From Janthinobacterium sp. 64 (GTDB lineage Bacteria > Pseudomonadota > Gammaproteobacteria > Burkholderiales > Burkholderiaceae_D): DNA of 64,000 bases. Numbering within the stretch: position 1 is the first letter of the stretch; every line of letters starts with the position of its first letter. Of this stretch, positions 7,565-14,227 are shown piece by piece. Made by a program: the position numbers and the translations under genes. The notes under the pieces are model-generated. The model was not told the origin of the DNA, made no database searches, and saw nothing but the letters and a program-made list of their open reading frames with translations. The stretch is taken from the NCBI RefSeq assembly GCF_002813325.1, contig NZ_PHUG01000001.1, positions 5,580,001 to 5,644,000 of the forward strand. The letters are read 5' to 3'.

Positions 7565-8101
7565 ATGACACTAACATCTGTTGAGATTCCAGCTGGCATC
7601 GACACGGCCGCCATCCGCGCGGCCGCAAAAAACCTGGACGACGGCGCCGTGACGGCCGGCTACCAGGCCGATCGCCAGGAGTTGATCACTCTGCTGAATG
7701 GGGCCCTGGCCACCGAACTGGTGTGTATTGCGCGATATAAACGCCATTACTACACCGTGAGCGGGCGCGACAATGGCAGCATCAAGGCCGAGTTTCTGGA
7801 ACACGCGCAGCAGGAGCAGGAACACGCCGACTGGCTGGCCGAACGCATCGTGCAATTGAATGGCAAGCCAGATTTTAATCCTGCGACATTGCTTGCACGT
7901 AGCCATGCCGAGTATGATGACTCCGAAGACGTGCAAAGCATGGTGCGTGCCAATCTGATCGCGGAACGGGTGGCGATCGAGTCGTATCGCCAGATGATCG
8001 TGAAAATTGGCGACAAAGATCCGACCACACGCCATTTGTTGATCAAAATCATGGCTGTCGAGGAAGAGCACGCCGATGATATGCGCGATCTAATGGAATA
8101 G
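7565..8101 (+). CDS. ferritin-like (bacterioferritin/Dps-type) protein
   Basis: A 178-residue four-helix-bundle protein. Helix A has ALATELVCIARYKRHYY. A second motif, EFLEHAQQEQEHADWLAERI, carries the ExxH-type iron ligands, and a C-terminal AVEEEHADDM repeats the E-x-x-H pattern. These are the diiron ligands of bacterioferritin-like/DUF892-like ferritins that oxidise and store iron and protect against peroxide. The chosen ATG has AAAGGA upstream; the longer frame starting at 7541 lacks one. It sits in the envelope-stress run and may share the transcript of the two OmpA/DUF4398 genes. Confidence 0.85.
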   Translation: MTLTSVEIPAGIDTAAIRAAAKNLDDGAVTAGYQADRQELITLLNGALATELVCIARYKRHYYTVSGRDNGSIKAEFLEHAQQEQEHADWLAERIVQLNGKPDFNPATLLARSHAEYDDSEDVQSMVRANLIAERVAIESYRQMIVKIGDKDPTTRHLLIKIMAVEEEHADDMRDLME

Positions 8102-8159
8102 TGTTTTTGAGTAAAGTAGGTATAGTAACTACATTCATCCATAGCTAAGGAGCTAAACC

Positions 8160-8462
8160 ATGTTGGAAAACAATATCACCACCGTCAATAACGATGTCAA
8201 AACCCTGGTCAAGGATGCGCAAGCCCTGTTCAGCGCCGCTGCCGCCCTGACGGGCGAAAAAGCCGATGAAGTGCGCGTCAAGGGCATGAAAACCCTGGAC
8301 GCCGCTCTGGCCAAGGCGCATGAAGCGCAAGCGTCGGCCATCGTTGCCACCAAGCAGATGGCTGCCCAGGCGGACGGCTATGTCAAGGAAAACCCATGGC
8401 GCACCGTGGCCGTCGCCGCCGGCGTCGGCGTGCTGGTCGGCTTCATCCTGGGCCGCAAGTAA
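8160..8462 (+). CDS. DUF883 family protein (ElaB/YqjD-like)
   Basis: A 100-residue protein with an amphipathic helical N-terminal two-thirds and a C-terminal membrane helix ending in the family signature (ENPWRTVAVAAGVGVLVGFILGRK, residues about 77-100). ElaB/YqjD proteins are stationary-phase inner-membrane proteins, and YqjD can hold ribosomes at the membrane. AAGGAG precedes the ATG. It is the first of three closely spaced genes arranged like E. coli yqjD-yqjE-yqjK. Confidence 0.88.
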   Translation: MLENNITTVNNDVKTLVKDAQALFSAAAALTGEKADEVRVKGMKTLDAALAKAHEAQASAIVATKQMAAQADGYVKENPWRTVAVAAGVGVLVGFILGRK

Positions 8463-8480
8463 TCCACTGTCAGGAGCGAT

Positions 8481-8867
8481 ATGGACAAGTCTGCTTCGTC
8501 TCACCAGGGGCCGGGATTGATCGGCTCGGTCGCCGGCCTGGCCAGGAACGCCGTCGGACTGATGTTGTCGCGGCTGGAACTGGCCACCATCGAACTGTCG
8601 GAAGTGCGCAATCACATGCTGCAGCTGATTGTCATTTTCGCGCTGGCGACGGTGGCGGGCTTGTTTGCCATCGCTTACGGCAGCGTGCTGATCGTTTTCC
8701 TGGCCTGGGATAGCCTGGGCTGGAAGATCCTCGCGATCATGACGGTCGTGTTCGTACTGCTGGCCATCGCGCTGGTCATGTATGCGCGCGCCATGCTGCG
8801 TCAAGGAAAGCTGTCGATGCCCGCCACCATGGCGGAATTGAAGGCCGACCGCGACATGCTGATGTAA
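8481..8867 (+). CDS. YqjE-like phage-holin-superfamily membrane protein
   Basis: A 128-residue inner-membrane protein. An amphipathic N-terminal segment (residues 12-45) is followed by two strong membrane helices (about 46-72 and 78-100) and a basic/acidic tail (MAELKADRDMLM). This is the standard layout of YqjE (putative Actinobacteria holin-X/holin superfamily III). It starts 18 bp after the DUF883 gene, with AGGAG before the ATG, and belongs to the same operon. No lytic partner is nearby, so the holin label reflects ancestry, not function. Confidence 0.82.
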   Translation: MDKSASSHQGPGLIGSVAGLARNAVGLMLSRLELATIELSEVRNHMLQLIVIFALATVAGLFAIAYGSVLIVFLAWDSLGWKILAIMTVVFVLLAIALVMYARAMLRQGKLSMPATMAELKADRDMLM

Positions 8868-8888
8868 GCTGCCCTACGAGGAGAATTC

Positions 8889-9227
8889 ATGTCGGAAACC
8901 GACAAACTGGCGGCGCAAGCCGCCCGCAAGCGCCTGCTGATCGCCCAGGGCGAAATGTATCGCGTGGGCATCGTGCATGCGCGCGCCAACGTGGGCTATG
9001 CCTTGCGTCCCGAATCGATGCTGCAGGGCGTGGTCGAAACGGCGGTCGGCTTTGCCGGCCACCGCGTCGAATCTCTGCTGGCGCCGGGCGGCATGCGTTT
9101 GCAGGGCGCCATGCCTTACGTGCTGACGGCGCTGTCCTTTATCGGACGCAAGAAGCTGGTCAAGCCGGCCCTGGTCCTCGTGGCCGTGGCCGCCGTTGCC
9201 GCCAGCTGGCTGCGCCGCAAGCGCTGA
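8889..9227 (+). CDS. YqjK-like small protein, third gene of the yqj-type operon
   Basis: A 112-residue protein. The N-terminal charged helix (KLAAQAARKRLLIAQGEMYRVGI) resembles the R-K-x-x-L-x-x-x-A start of YqjK. One weak and one clear hydrophobic segment (about 88-106, VKPALVLVAVAAVAASW) precede a RRKR end that probably stays in the cytoplasm. It follows YqjE by 21 bp with AGGAG before the ATG, and a terminator closes the operon 22 bp after the stop. The family assignment rests mainly on position. Confidence 0.65.
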   Translation: MSETDKLAAQAARKRLLIAQGEMYRVGIVHARANVGYALRPESMLQGVVETAVGFAGHRVESLLAPGGMRLQGAMPYVLTALSFIGRKKLVKPALVLVAVAAVAASWLRRKR

Positions 9228-9248
9228 ACGCAGGTCGTGTTGCACAGG

Positions 9249-9276
9249 AACGCCGTCATTGACGGCGTTTTTTTTG
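9249..9276 (+). terminator. rho-independent terminator of the yqj-type operon
   Basis: Stem AACGCCGTC-ATT-GACGGCGTT followed by eight T. Confidence 0.92.
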
Positions 9277-9360
9277 CCTGTACCCAAGGTCCGACACGCA
9301 CTGACGCAATCCCTTACAATGATCCACGCCGCACCCCGCGGTGGACAGAGGGCCATCTTG

Positions 9361-10515
9361 ATGACGCATTCGAAGACACCGATCAATCAGTTAAATCCCT
9401 CGCGCCTGCGCATCGTGCTGGTGCTGCAGGGGGGCGGCGCACTGGGCGCCTACCAGGCCGGCGTCTACCATGCGCTGCACGAACATGGCCTGGCACCCGA
9501 CTGGGTGGTAGGTACCTCGATCGGCGCCATCAATGCGGCCATTTTGGCCGGCAACAAGCACGAGGACAGGCTCGTGCGTCTGAAAGAGTTCTGGCAGCGC
9601 GTGGCGCACCGCGACAGCATCGACATGAATCTGGTCTCCGACCAGCAGCGCCGCTCGAACATCTGGCTGGCCACGCTCGATACGGTGCTGCGCGGCGTGC
9701 CCGGCTTCTTCAAGCCTCGTTCGTTCAGCCTGTTTCCCGCCGGAATCGCCGTCAAGCCGGAAGAGGCGAGTTTTTATGACACCAGCGAGCTGGCCAGCAC
9801 CCTCGGGGAACTGGTCGATTTCGATTACCTGAACCAGCCCGGCGGCATGCGCCTGACGGTCAACGCGCTGCGCGTCAAATGCGGCAGCCTCACCAGTTTC
9901 GACAGCCAGCAGCAACCGCTGACGGCCGATCACATCCGCGCCAGCGGCGCCTTGCCGCCCGGCTTTGCGGGCGTGCGCGTCGATGGCGATTTGTATTGGG
10001 ACGGCGGCCTGTACTCGAACACGCCGCTTGAAACCGTGCTCGACGACACGCCCCACGTCGACACGCTGGTCTTCATGGTCGACCTGTGGAGCTCGGAAGG
10101 CCCGGAGCCGACCACCCTCGATGAAGTGCAGACGCGGCAAAAGGACGTCACCTTCGCCTCGCGCTCGAAGCGGCACATCGCCGATTACGTCAATACGCAT
10201 ACCTTGCAGCGCAAACTGCGCGAACTGTACGCCGGTCTGCCCGACACCAAGCACAACCGCCAGCAGACGCAAGAGCTGGTAGCGCTCGGTTGCGACAGCA
10301 CCATGCACATCGTGCGCCTGCCGTATGCGGGGCGCGACTGGCACATGGCGGCCAAGGACATCAATTTCTCGAAGGGCTCCATCGAGTGGCGCTGGGAGCA
10401 GGGCTATCAAGACGGCTTGCGCGCGATCAAGGCGGCCGGCTGGCTGGCGTTTGTCACGGAAGACACGCCACTCGTGGTGCATGAATTGCCACCCTACGAG
10501 CGCGACGCCGCTTAG
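9361..10515 (+). CDS. patatin-like phospholipase with DUF3734 C-terminus
   Basis: A 384-residue Ser-Asp dyad acyl hydrolase. The oxyanion-hole loop GGGALGAYQAGV is at about residues 22-33, the nucleophile elbow GTSIGA at about 56-61, and the catalytic Asp in YWDGG about residue 218. A DUF3734 region follows (about 250-360, with RQKDVTFASRS and a long alpha-helical end). Relatives are soluble cytoplasmic or membrane-associated lipases acting on phospholipid or acyl-ester pools, and some are linked to polyhydroxybutyrate granules. No signal peptide is seen. I start at the ATG at 9361, which has GAGGG upstream. The stop at 10513-10515 is followed at once by the first copy of a long-hairpin repeat. 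Confidence 0.88.
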   Translation: MTHSKTPINQLNPSRLRIVLVLQGGGALGAYQAGVYHALHEHGLAPDWVVGTSIGAINAAILAGNKHEDRLVRLKEFWQRVAHRDSIDMNLVSDQQRRSNIWLATLDTVLRGVPGFFKPRSFSLFPAGIAVKPEEASFYDTSELASTLGELVDFDYLNQPGGMRLTVNALRVKCGSLTSFDSQQQPLTADHIRASGALPPGFAGVRVDGDLYWDGGLYSNTPLETVLDDTPHVDTLVFMVDLWSSEGPEPTTLDEVQTRQKDVTFASRSKRHIADYVNTHTLQRKLRELYAGLPDTKHNRQQTQELVALGCDSTMHIVRLPYAGRDWHMAAKDINFSKGSIEWRWEQGYQDGLRAIKAAGWLAFVTEDTPLVVHELPPYERDAA

Positions 10516-10517
10516 TG

Positions 10518-10636
10518 ACGCCTGTCAAAACCTGCTGCGCGTCGGTATAGGCGGCCTGCGATGCTCACCGTACTAGAAGTACGGTTGCGCTTCTTAGCCA
10601 CCTCTCCCTTCCGCTCGCGACGGTTTTGCCAGGCGT
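10518..10636 (+). repeat. long-hairpin repeat, copy A
   Basis: A 119-bp element with 15-bp terminal inverted repeats (ACGCCTGTCAAAACC at 10518-10532 and its complement at 10622-10636, one mismatch). The central 7-bp stem is ACCGTAC-TAGAA-GTACGGT. The two arms also pair in between (AGGCGGC against GCCACCT), so the whole element is one imperfect hairpin. It begins two bases after the patatin stop codon, in the same orientation. Copy B (39309-39428) shares most of its bases. Confidence 0.85.
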
Positions 10637-10674
10637 TGCAAGAGTAAAGAGCAAGAGTACGGCGTATCGCTGCA

Positions 10675-10977
10675 TCACTGCGGATGGGCTGCCTCGCGCA
10701 GCTTCTCCGCGTTCGCCATGTCTTGCCGATACGTGTCTTGCGCGTCCTTCAGGCAGGTGGCGCGCGCGGCCGATGGTTCCGAACGGCAGGCTTTTTTGGC
10801 CTCGGCCAGCGCGGCGGCGATTTCCTTGCGCAGGGTGCGCAGCTGGGCTTGCGCCGTGCTGTCTTCCTGGTACCAGCGTTGCGGGTCTCCCGGCTGCGGC
10901 GTGGCCGTCTGCGCGATTGCCAGCGGCGCCAGGCTGCAGGCTAGCAAGGTGGCCAAGAGTGTGTTGTGGATAGTCAT
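10675..10977 (-). CDS. small secreted protein with a CX10C pair
   Basis: A 100-residue protein with a clean signal peptide (cleavage after AIAQ or AIA, about residues 20-23). The mature part is helical and charged and carries one cysteine pair spaced C-x10-C (ACRSEPSAARATCLKDAQ). The same spacing and flanking pattern occurs three times in the secreted protein at 11949-12503, so the two belong to one family of unnamed periplasmic proteins. AAGGAGG precedes the ATG. It may be the last gene of a minus-strand run that begins at 11680, although a terminator-like hairpin lies upstream. Confidence 0.72.
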   Translation of the reverse strand: MTIHNTLLATLLACSLAPLAIAQTATPQPGDPQRWYQEDSTAQAQLRTLRKEIAAALAEAKKACRSEPSAARATCLKDAQDTYRQDMANAEKLREAAHPQ

Positions 10978-10997
10978 GATATTTCCTCCTTGAAATG

Positions 10998-11024
10998 AAA
11001 AAGGCGCCGTAGCGCCTTTTTTTA
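10998..11024. terminator. terminator after DUF3309 gene
   Basis: AAGGCGC-CGTA-GCGCCTT is flanked by A-rich and T-rich runs. It lies at the 3' end of the minus-strand DUF3309 gene and overlaps its stop codon region. Confidence 0.8.
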
Positions 11025-11174
11025 CAACCTGCCCGTCAGTAATAGCAGGATCAGTATCACTACGACGAGGCCGGCGATGCCGCTGGGGCCGTAACCCCAG
11101 TTGCGGCTATGCGGCCAGGTGGGCAGGACGCCGACCAGGGCCAGGATCAAGATGATCAGAATGATGGTGCCCAT
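11022..11174 (-). CDS. DUF3309 small membrane protein
   Basis: A 50-residue protein made of two hydrophobic helices (residues 2-18 and 29-47) joined by a loop with the DUF3309 signature (LPTWPHSRNWGYGPSGIAG). Function is unknown. Such proteins are often found beside general-stress envelope genes, as here. I use the ATG at 11174, which has AAGGAG seven bases upstream. It lies 59 bp after the glycine-zipper lipoprotein gene on the same strand and probably shares its promoter, which carries a shared palindrome. Confidence 0.85.
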   Translation of the reverse strand: MGTIILIILILALVGVLPTWPHSRNWGYGPSGIAGLVVVILILLLLTGRL

Positions 11175-11233
11175 GGTATCTCCTTGTTGGTGCATGGTTT
11201 GGCGCGGGCTTGCTGGCAAGCCTGGCCAGCGGA

Positions 11234-11680
11234 TTAATAGCGGTAGACGCGGCCGTCAACGACGCGCACGCGGTTGCCCGGGCGCAAATCATTCGCGTTG
11301 TCTTGCACCACGGTACGGTATTCGCCGTTGTCGAGGCGCACGCTGATTTGGTAAGCCTGCGCTTGCTGCCTGCGGCCTTCCACCTGGTTGCCCACGACGC
11401 CGCCGGCGACGGCACCGGCCACGGTGGCGGCCGTGCGTCCGCCGCCCGAGCCGATGGTATTGCCCAGCAGGGCGCCGGCGATGCCGCCGACCACGGCGCC
11501 GGCGCCGCTGGTTTGACCTCCGCCCTGCACGATCTGGATGGAATCGACGGTGCCGTACATGGCGGACTCAGGCTGGTTGGCCGGGTAATATTGTTGTGAC
11601 TGGGAAGGACCGGTGGCGCAACCGCTGAGTACAGCGGTGGCGGCGAGCATCAGTGCAGCCAAGGTGGCGTTGGTTTTCAT
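11234..11680 (-). CDS. glycine-zipper 2TM lipoprotein (SlyB/Pcp-like)
   Basis: A 148-residue lipoprotein. The lipobox is VLSGC (Cys about 21). Two glycine-zipper helices follow (GAGAVVGGIAGALLGNTIG and AATVAGAVAGGVVGNQVEG, about 58-103). The C-terminal beta module (ISVRLDNGEYRTVVQ, RPGNRVRVVDGRVYRY) is nearly the same as that of the protein at 1751-2404. SlyB-type proteins form rings in the outer membrane and stabilise it under stress. The upstream region holds a shared palindrome with TAAGAT at the class II spacing. Confidence 0.87.
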   Translation of the reverse strand: MKTNATLAALMLAATAVLSGCATGPSQSQQYYPANQPESAMYGTVDSIQIVQGGGQTSGAGAVVGGIAGALLGNTIGSGGGRTAATVAGAVAGGVVGNQVEGRRQQAQAYQISVRLDNGEYRTVVQDNANDLRPGNRVRVVDGRVYRY

Positions 11681-11713
11681 TTTATTCTCCTGACGAGGTG
11701 AGGGTGTAGTGCC

Positions 11714-11756
11714 ATCTTAGTCACGCCCCTGTCCTTGGTCTGTACGCTGCCGCACG
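11714..11756 (-). promoter_or_regulatory. palindrome copy 6 with TAAGAT -10
   Basis: TGTACG-CTGC-CGCACG (11741-11756, centre 11748.5). On the minus strand TAAGAT (11719-11714) begins 29.5 bases from the centre, predicting a start near 11707 for the lipoprotein gene at 11680. Confidence 0.62.
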
Positions 11757-11855
11757 CACTTATTTGCTGTCGAACTGGCAATGTGGGCAGGAGCGATCCA
11801 GCAAAACGTTGTTATTTCTCCCTGTCTGCCTTCCGCTTTCAAAATAAATTACTTG

Positions 11856-11898
11856 TGTACGGCAGCGTACAGAAGAGCGGCGACTATCCACGTAAAAC
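11856..11898 (+). promoter_or_regulatory. palindrome copy 7 with TAAAAC -10
   Basis: A perfect TGTACG-GCAG-CGTACA (11856-11871, centre 11863.5) is followed by TAAAAC (11893-11898) 29.5 bases from the centre. The predicted start is near 11905, reading into the CX10C-repeat gene at 11949. Confidence 0.65.
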
Positions 11899-11948
11899 GG
11901 TAGTCATGCCAAGCAGACATGCTTGGTGCCACCAGGGAGAAATACAAT

Positions 11949-12503
11949 ATGAACAAGAACAAGCTCTTCACCGCCATCGTCGTCAGCCTGGCATGCGCCG
12001 CCTGGGGCGGTCAGGCAGTGGCTGCCACGCCGGAAGCGAAAGCGGCCTACAAGGCGGCCAATGAGCAGGCGGGCCTGAATTACAAGCTGGCACATGCCGA
12101 GTGCGAAAAAATCACGGGCAACCCGAAAGATGTCTGCGTCGCCGAAGCGAAGGCCGTGCGCGCCTACGATGAAGCGGTGGCTCAGGCGCAATACACGAAT
12201 ACCCTGCGTGCCTACACCAAGGCGCGCATCAAGATTGCCGATGCCAACTACGACGTCGACCTGGCCCGCTGCAATGCGCTGACGGGCAACGACAAGGATG
12301 TCTGCGTCAAGCTGGCCAAGTCCACCAAGGTGGCGGCCCTGGCCGATGCCAAGGCGGACAAGAAAGTCATCGAAGCGCGCAGCGATGCGCGTGAAGCAAA
12401 AAGAAAAGCCGAGTACAAGGTCGCGACAGAAAAATGCGATGCATTAGCCGGCGCAGCCAAGGATGACTGTATCAAGGCTGCAAAAACCCAGTTTGGCTAC
12501 TGA
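11949..12503 (+). CDS. secreted protein with three CX10C repeats
   Basis: A 184-residue exported protein. The signal peptide ends near AVAA (about residue 26). The mature protein is highly charged and helical and carries three copies of a motif: a cysteine, ten residues, then a second cysteine and an A-K end (CEKITGNPKDVC, CNALTGNDKDVC, CDALAGAAKDDC). Each pair is well placed for a disulphide linking two helices or capping a loop. I do not recognise a characterised family. AGGGAGAAA precedes the ATG at 11949. Its promoter region carries a perfect copy of the shared palindrome, so it probably belongs with the stress envelope genes. Confidence 0.75.
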   Translation: MNKNKLFTAIVVSLACAAWGGQAVAATPEAKAAYKAANEQAGLNYKLAHAECEKITGNPKDVCVAEAKAVRAYDEAVAQAQYTNTLRAYTKARIKIADANYDVDLARCNALTGNDKDVCVKLAKSTKVAALADAKADKKVIEARSDAREAKRKAEYKVATEKCDALAGAAKDDCIKAAKTQFGY

Positions 12504-12585
12504 GCTCCTTCCGGCGCGCAGTCACCACACTGGTATAAGAAGCTCATTGTGAGCACATTGATTGACCACTCCTAAGGAAAAAACC

Positions 12586-12897
12586 ATGAAATTCACTAAA
12601 TCTATCGCTACTGGCCTTTTCATCGCTTCCCTGTTCGCCGTTGCAGGTTGCGCTTCGACCCCAACCAAGGAAGGCACGGGCGAGTACATCGACGACGCGG
12701 CCATCACCACCAAAGTGAAAGCCAGCATCTTCAACGAGCCTACACTGAAATCGACGGAAATCAACGTTGAAACCTTCAAGGGCGTGGTTCAGCTGAGCGG
12801 CTTCGTGGCCCAGCCAGCCGATGCCGCCAAAGCGGGTGAAATTACCCGTGGCGTCAAGGGCGTGAAGTCGGTCAAAAACGACATCCGCGTCAAGTAA
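12586..12897 (+). CDS. BON-domain lipoprotein (OsmY-like)
   Basis: A 103-residue lipoprotein. The lipobox is AVAGC (Cys about 22). One BON domain spans about residues 36-103 (IDDAAITTKVKASIFNEP, VETFKGVVQLSGFV, IRGVKSVKNDIRVK-type end). BON domains bind phospholipid or other envelope components; OsmY and DolP are known members. A single BON domain on a lipid anchor resembles part of DolP. TAAGGA precedes the ATG. It is 72 bp before the AI-2E-type transporter gene and could be co-transcribed with it. Confidence 0.87.
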   Translation: MKFTKSIATGLFIASLFAVAGCASTPTKEGTGEYIDDAAITTKVKASIFNEPTLKSTEINVETFKGVVQLSGFVAQPADAAKAGEITRGVKGVKSVKNDIRVK

Positions 12898-12969
12898 TGG
12901 CATGACCTGCCGCAGCGGCCAGCCCCACGGCTGGCCCTGTGGTCCACCACCGACCGTCGCGGGAATCGC

Positions 12970-14166
12970 ATGCATATCCAGCCTACAGATACCCCGCCCG
13001 AGCCGGTGGCGGCTGCCTCCACCGAGCCTGCCGGGCCACCTCCCGGCACGCCCGTGGAGCACCTTGACACATCCTTGCGTTTGCCGCTGCACGTCAATGC
13101 GCGCGGTCTGGCGCTGGGCATCATCGCCACCGTCAGCTTCATTTATGCGCTGCAGTGGGCACAGAAATTCCTCATTCCCGTCATCTTCGGCATTTTCATT
13201 GCCTATACCCTCAATCCCGTCGTCGCCTGGCTGGAAAAGCTGCGCCTGCCGCGCGCCATCGGCGCTACCGCCGTCACGGCCCTGATCCTGTTCGGTTCCG
13301 TCGTCGTGGTCGAGCGCGTGCAGGGCGAATTTGAATCCATCGTGGAAGAGTTGCCGGCCGCCACGCATAAACTGTCGCGCCTGATTGCCGCCAGTACGGG
13401 CGGCAAGAACAGCACCTTCCAGAAGATGCAGGCCGTGGCCAATGAAATCGAGCAAGTGGCCGCCGGCGCCGAGGCCCGCCGCAACAACCGCCGCGCCGCC
13501 GCGGCCGAGGCGCCCAACTTCAAGATCATGGACTGGGTCTGGGCCGGTTCGCTGGGCCTGGTGGGTTTCCTCAGCCAGGCGACCATGGTCATCTTCCTCG
13601 TATTCTTTTTGCTGCTGTCGGGCAATACCTTCAAGCGCAAGCTCGTCAAGCTGACGGGCCCGTCGCTGAGCCGCAAGAAGGTCACCGTGCACATCCTGGA
13701 AGACATCAATACCTCGATCCAGAACTATATGTTCATGCTGCTCGTCACGAATGGCTTGCTGGCCGTGCTGATGTGGATCGCCCTGCGCGTGATCGGCCTG
13801 GAAAACGCGGGCGCCTGGGCCATCGTGGCGGGCTTGCTGCACATCATGCCGTATTTCGGACCCTTGCTCATCACCATCGCCACGGGCCTGGTTGCCTTTT
13901 TGCAGTTCGAATCGCTGGAAATGGTCTTGCTGGTGACGGGCACGTCGATGGCCATTGCCACCCTGGTCGGCACTTTTGTGACCACCTGGATGACGGGGCG
14001 CATCGCCCGCATGAATCCCACGGCGGTGTTCATCAGCCTGCTGTTCTGGGGCTGGCTGTGGGGCGTCTGGGGCTTGCTGCTGGGCGTGCCCATCATCGTC
14101 ATCGTGAAGGTGGTGGCCGAGCGCGTGCAAGGCATGGAAGTGGTGGCGGAATTGCTGGGCGAATAG
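12970..14166 (+). CDS. AI-2E/PerM family membrane transporter
   Basis: A 398-residue polytopic protein. A proline-rich cytoplasmic N-terminus (residues 1-40) is followed by the PerM/AI-2E exporter fold: helices at about 48-70 and 72-90, a soluble central insert (about 105-200, with an alanine/arginine-rich stretch around 160-182), and five more helices from about 195. The conserved IMPYFGPLL and NPTAVFISLLFWGWLWG segments are characteristic. Members export small molecules (autoinducer-2 or sodium ions), and the substrate here cannot be read from sequence. It ends in a strong palindromic terminator shared with the convergent YihY gene. Confidence 0.87.
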   Translation: MHIQPTDTPPEPVAAASTEPAGPPPGTPVEHLDTSLRLPLHVNARGLALGIIATVSFIYALQWAQKFLIPVIFGIFIAYTLNPVVAWLEKLRLPRAIGATAVTALILFGSVVVVERVQGEFESIVEELPAATHKLSRLIAASTGGKNSTFQKMQAVANEIEQVAAGAEARRNNRRAAAAEAPNFKIMDWVWAGSLGLVGFLSQATMVIFLVFFLLLSGNTFKRKLVKLTGPSLSRKKVTVHILEDINTSIQNYMFMLLVTNGLLAVLMWIALRVIGLENAGAWAIVAGLLHIMPYFGPLLITIATGLVAFLQFESLEMVLLVTGTSMAIATLVGTFVTTWMTGRIARMNPTAVFISLLFWGWLWGVWGLLLGVPIIVIVKVVAERVQGMEVVAELLGE

Positions 14167-14175
14167 TTCTCCAAA

Positions 14176-14219
14176 ACGCATGTCAAAACGGCGCCCGCGG
14201 GCGCCGTTTTGACATGCGT
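14176..14219. terminator. perfect 44-bp palindrome acting as a bidirectional terminator
   Basis: The two 22-bp halves (14176-14197 and 14198-14219) are exactly complementary with no loop bases. CAAAA and TTTTG lie inside the stem, so each strand gives a GC-rich hairpin followed by T residues. It separates two convergent genes. Confidence 0.85.
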
Positions 14220-14227
14220 CAGCCTGC

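Noticed and set aside
8481..8867. A holin, as a sign of a prophage remnant
   Set aside because: It sits in a yqjD-yqjE-yqjK-like operon with no phage genes nearby. The holin-superfamily label is only a fold relationship.
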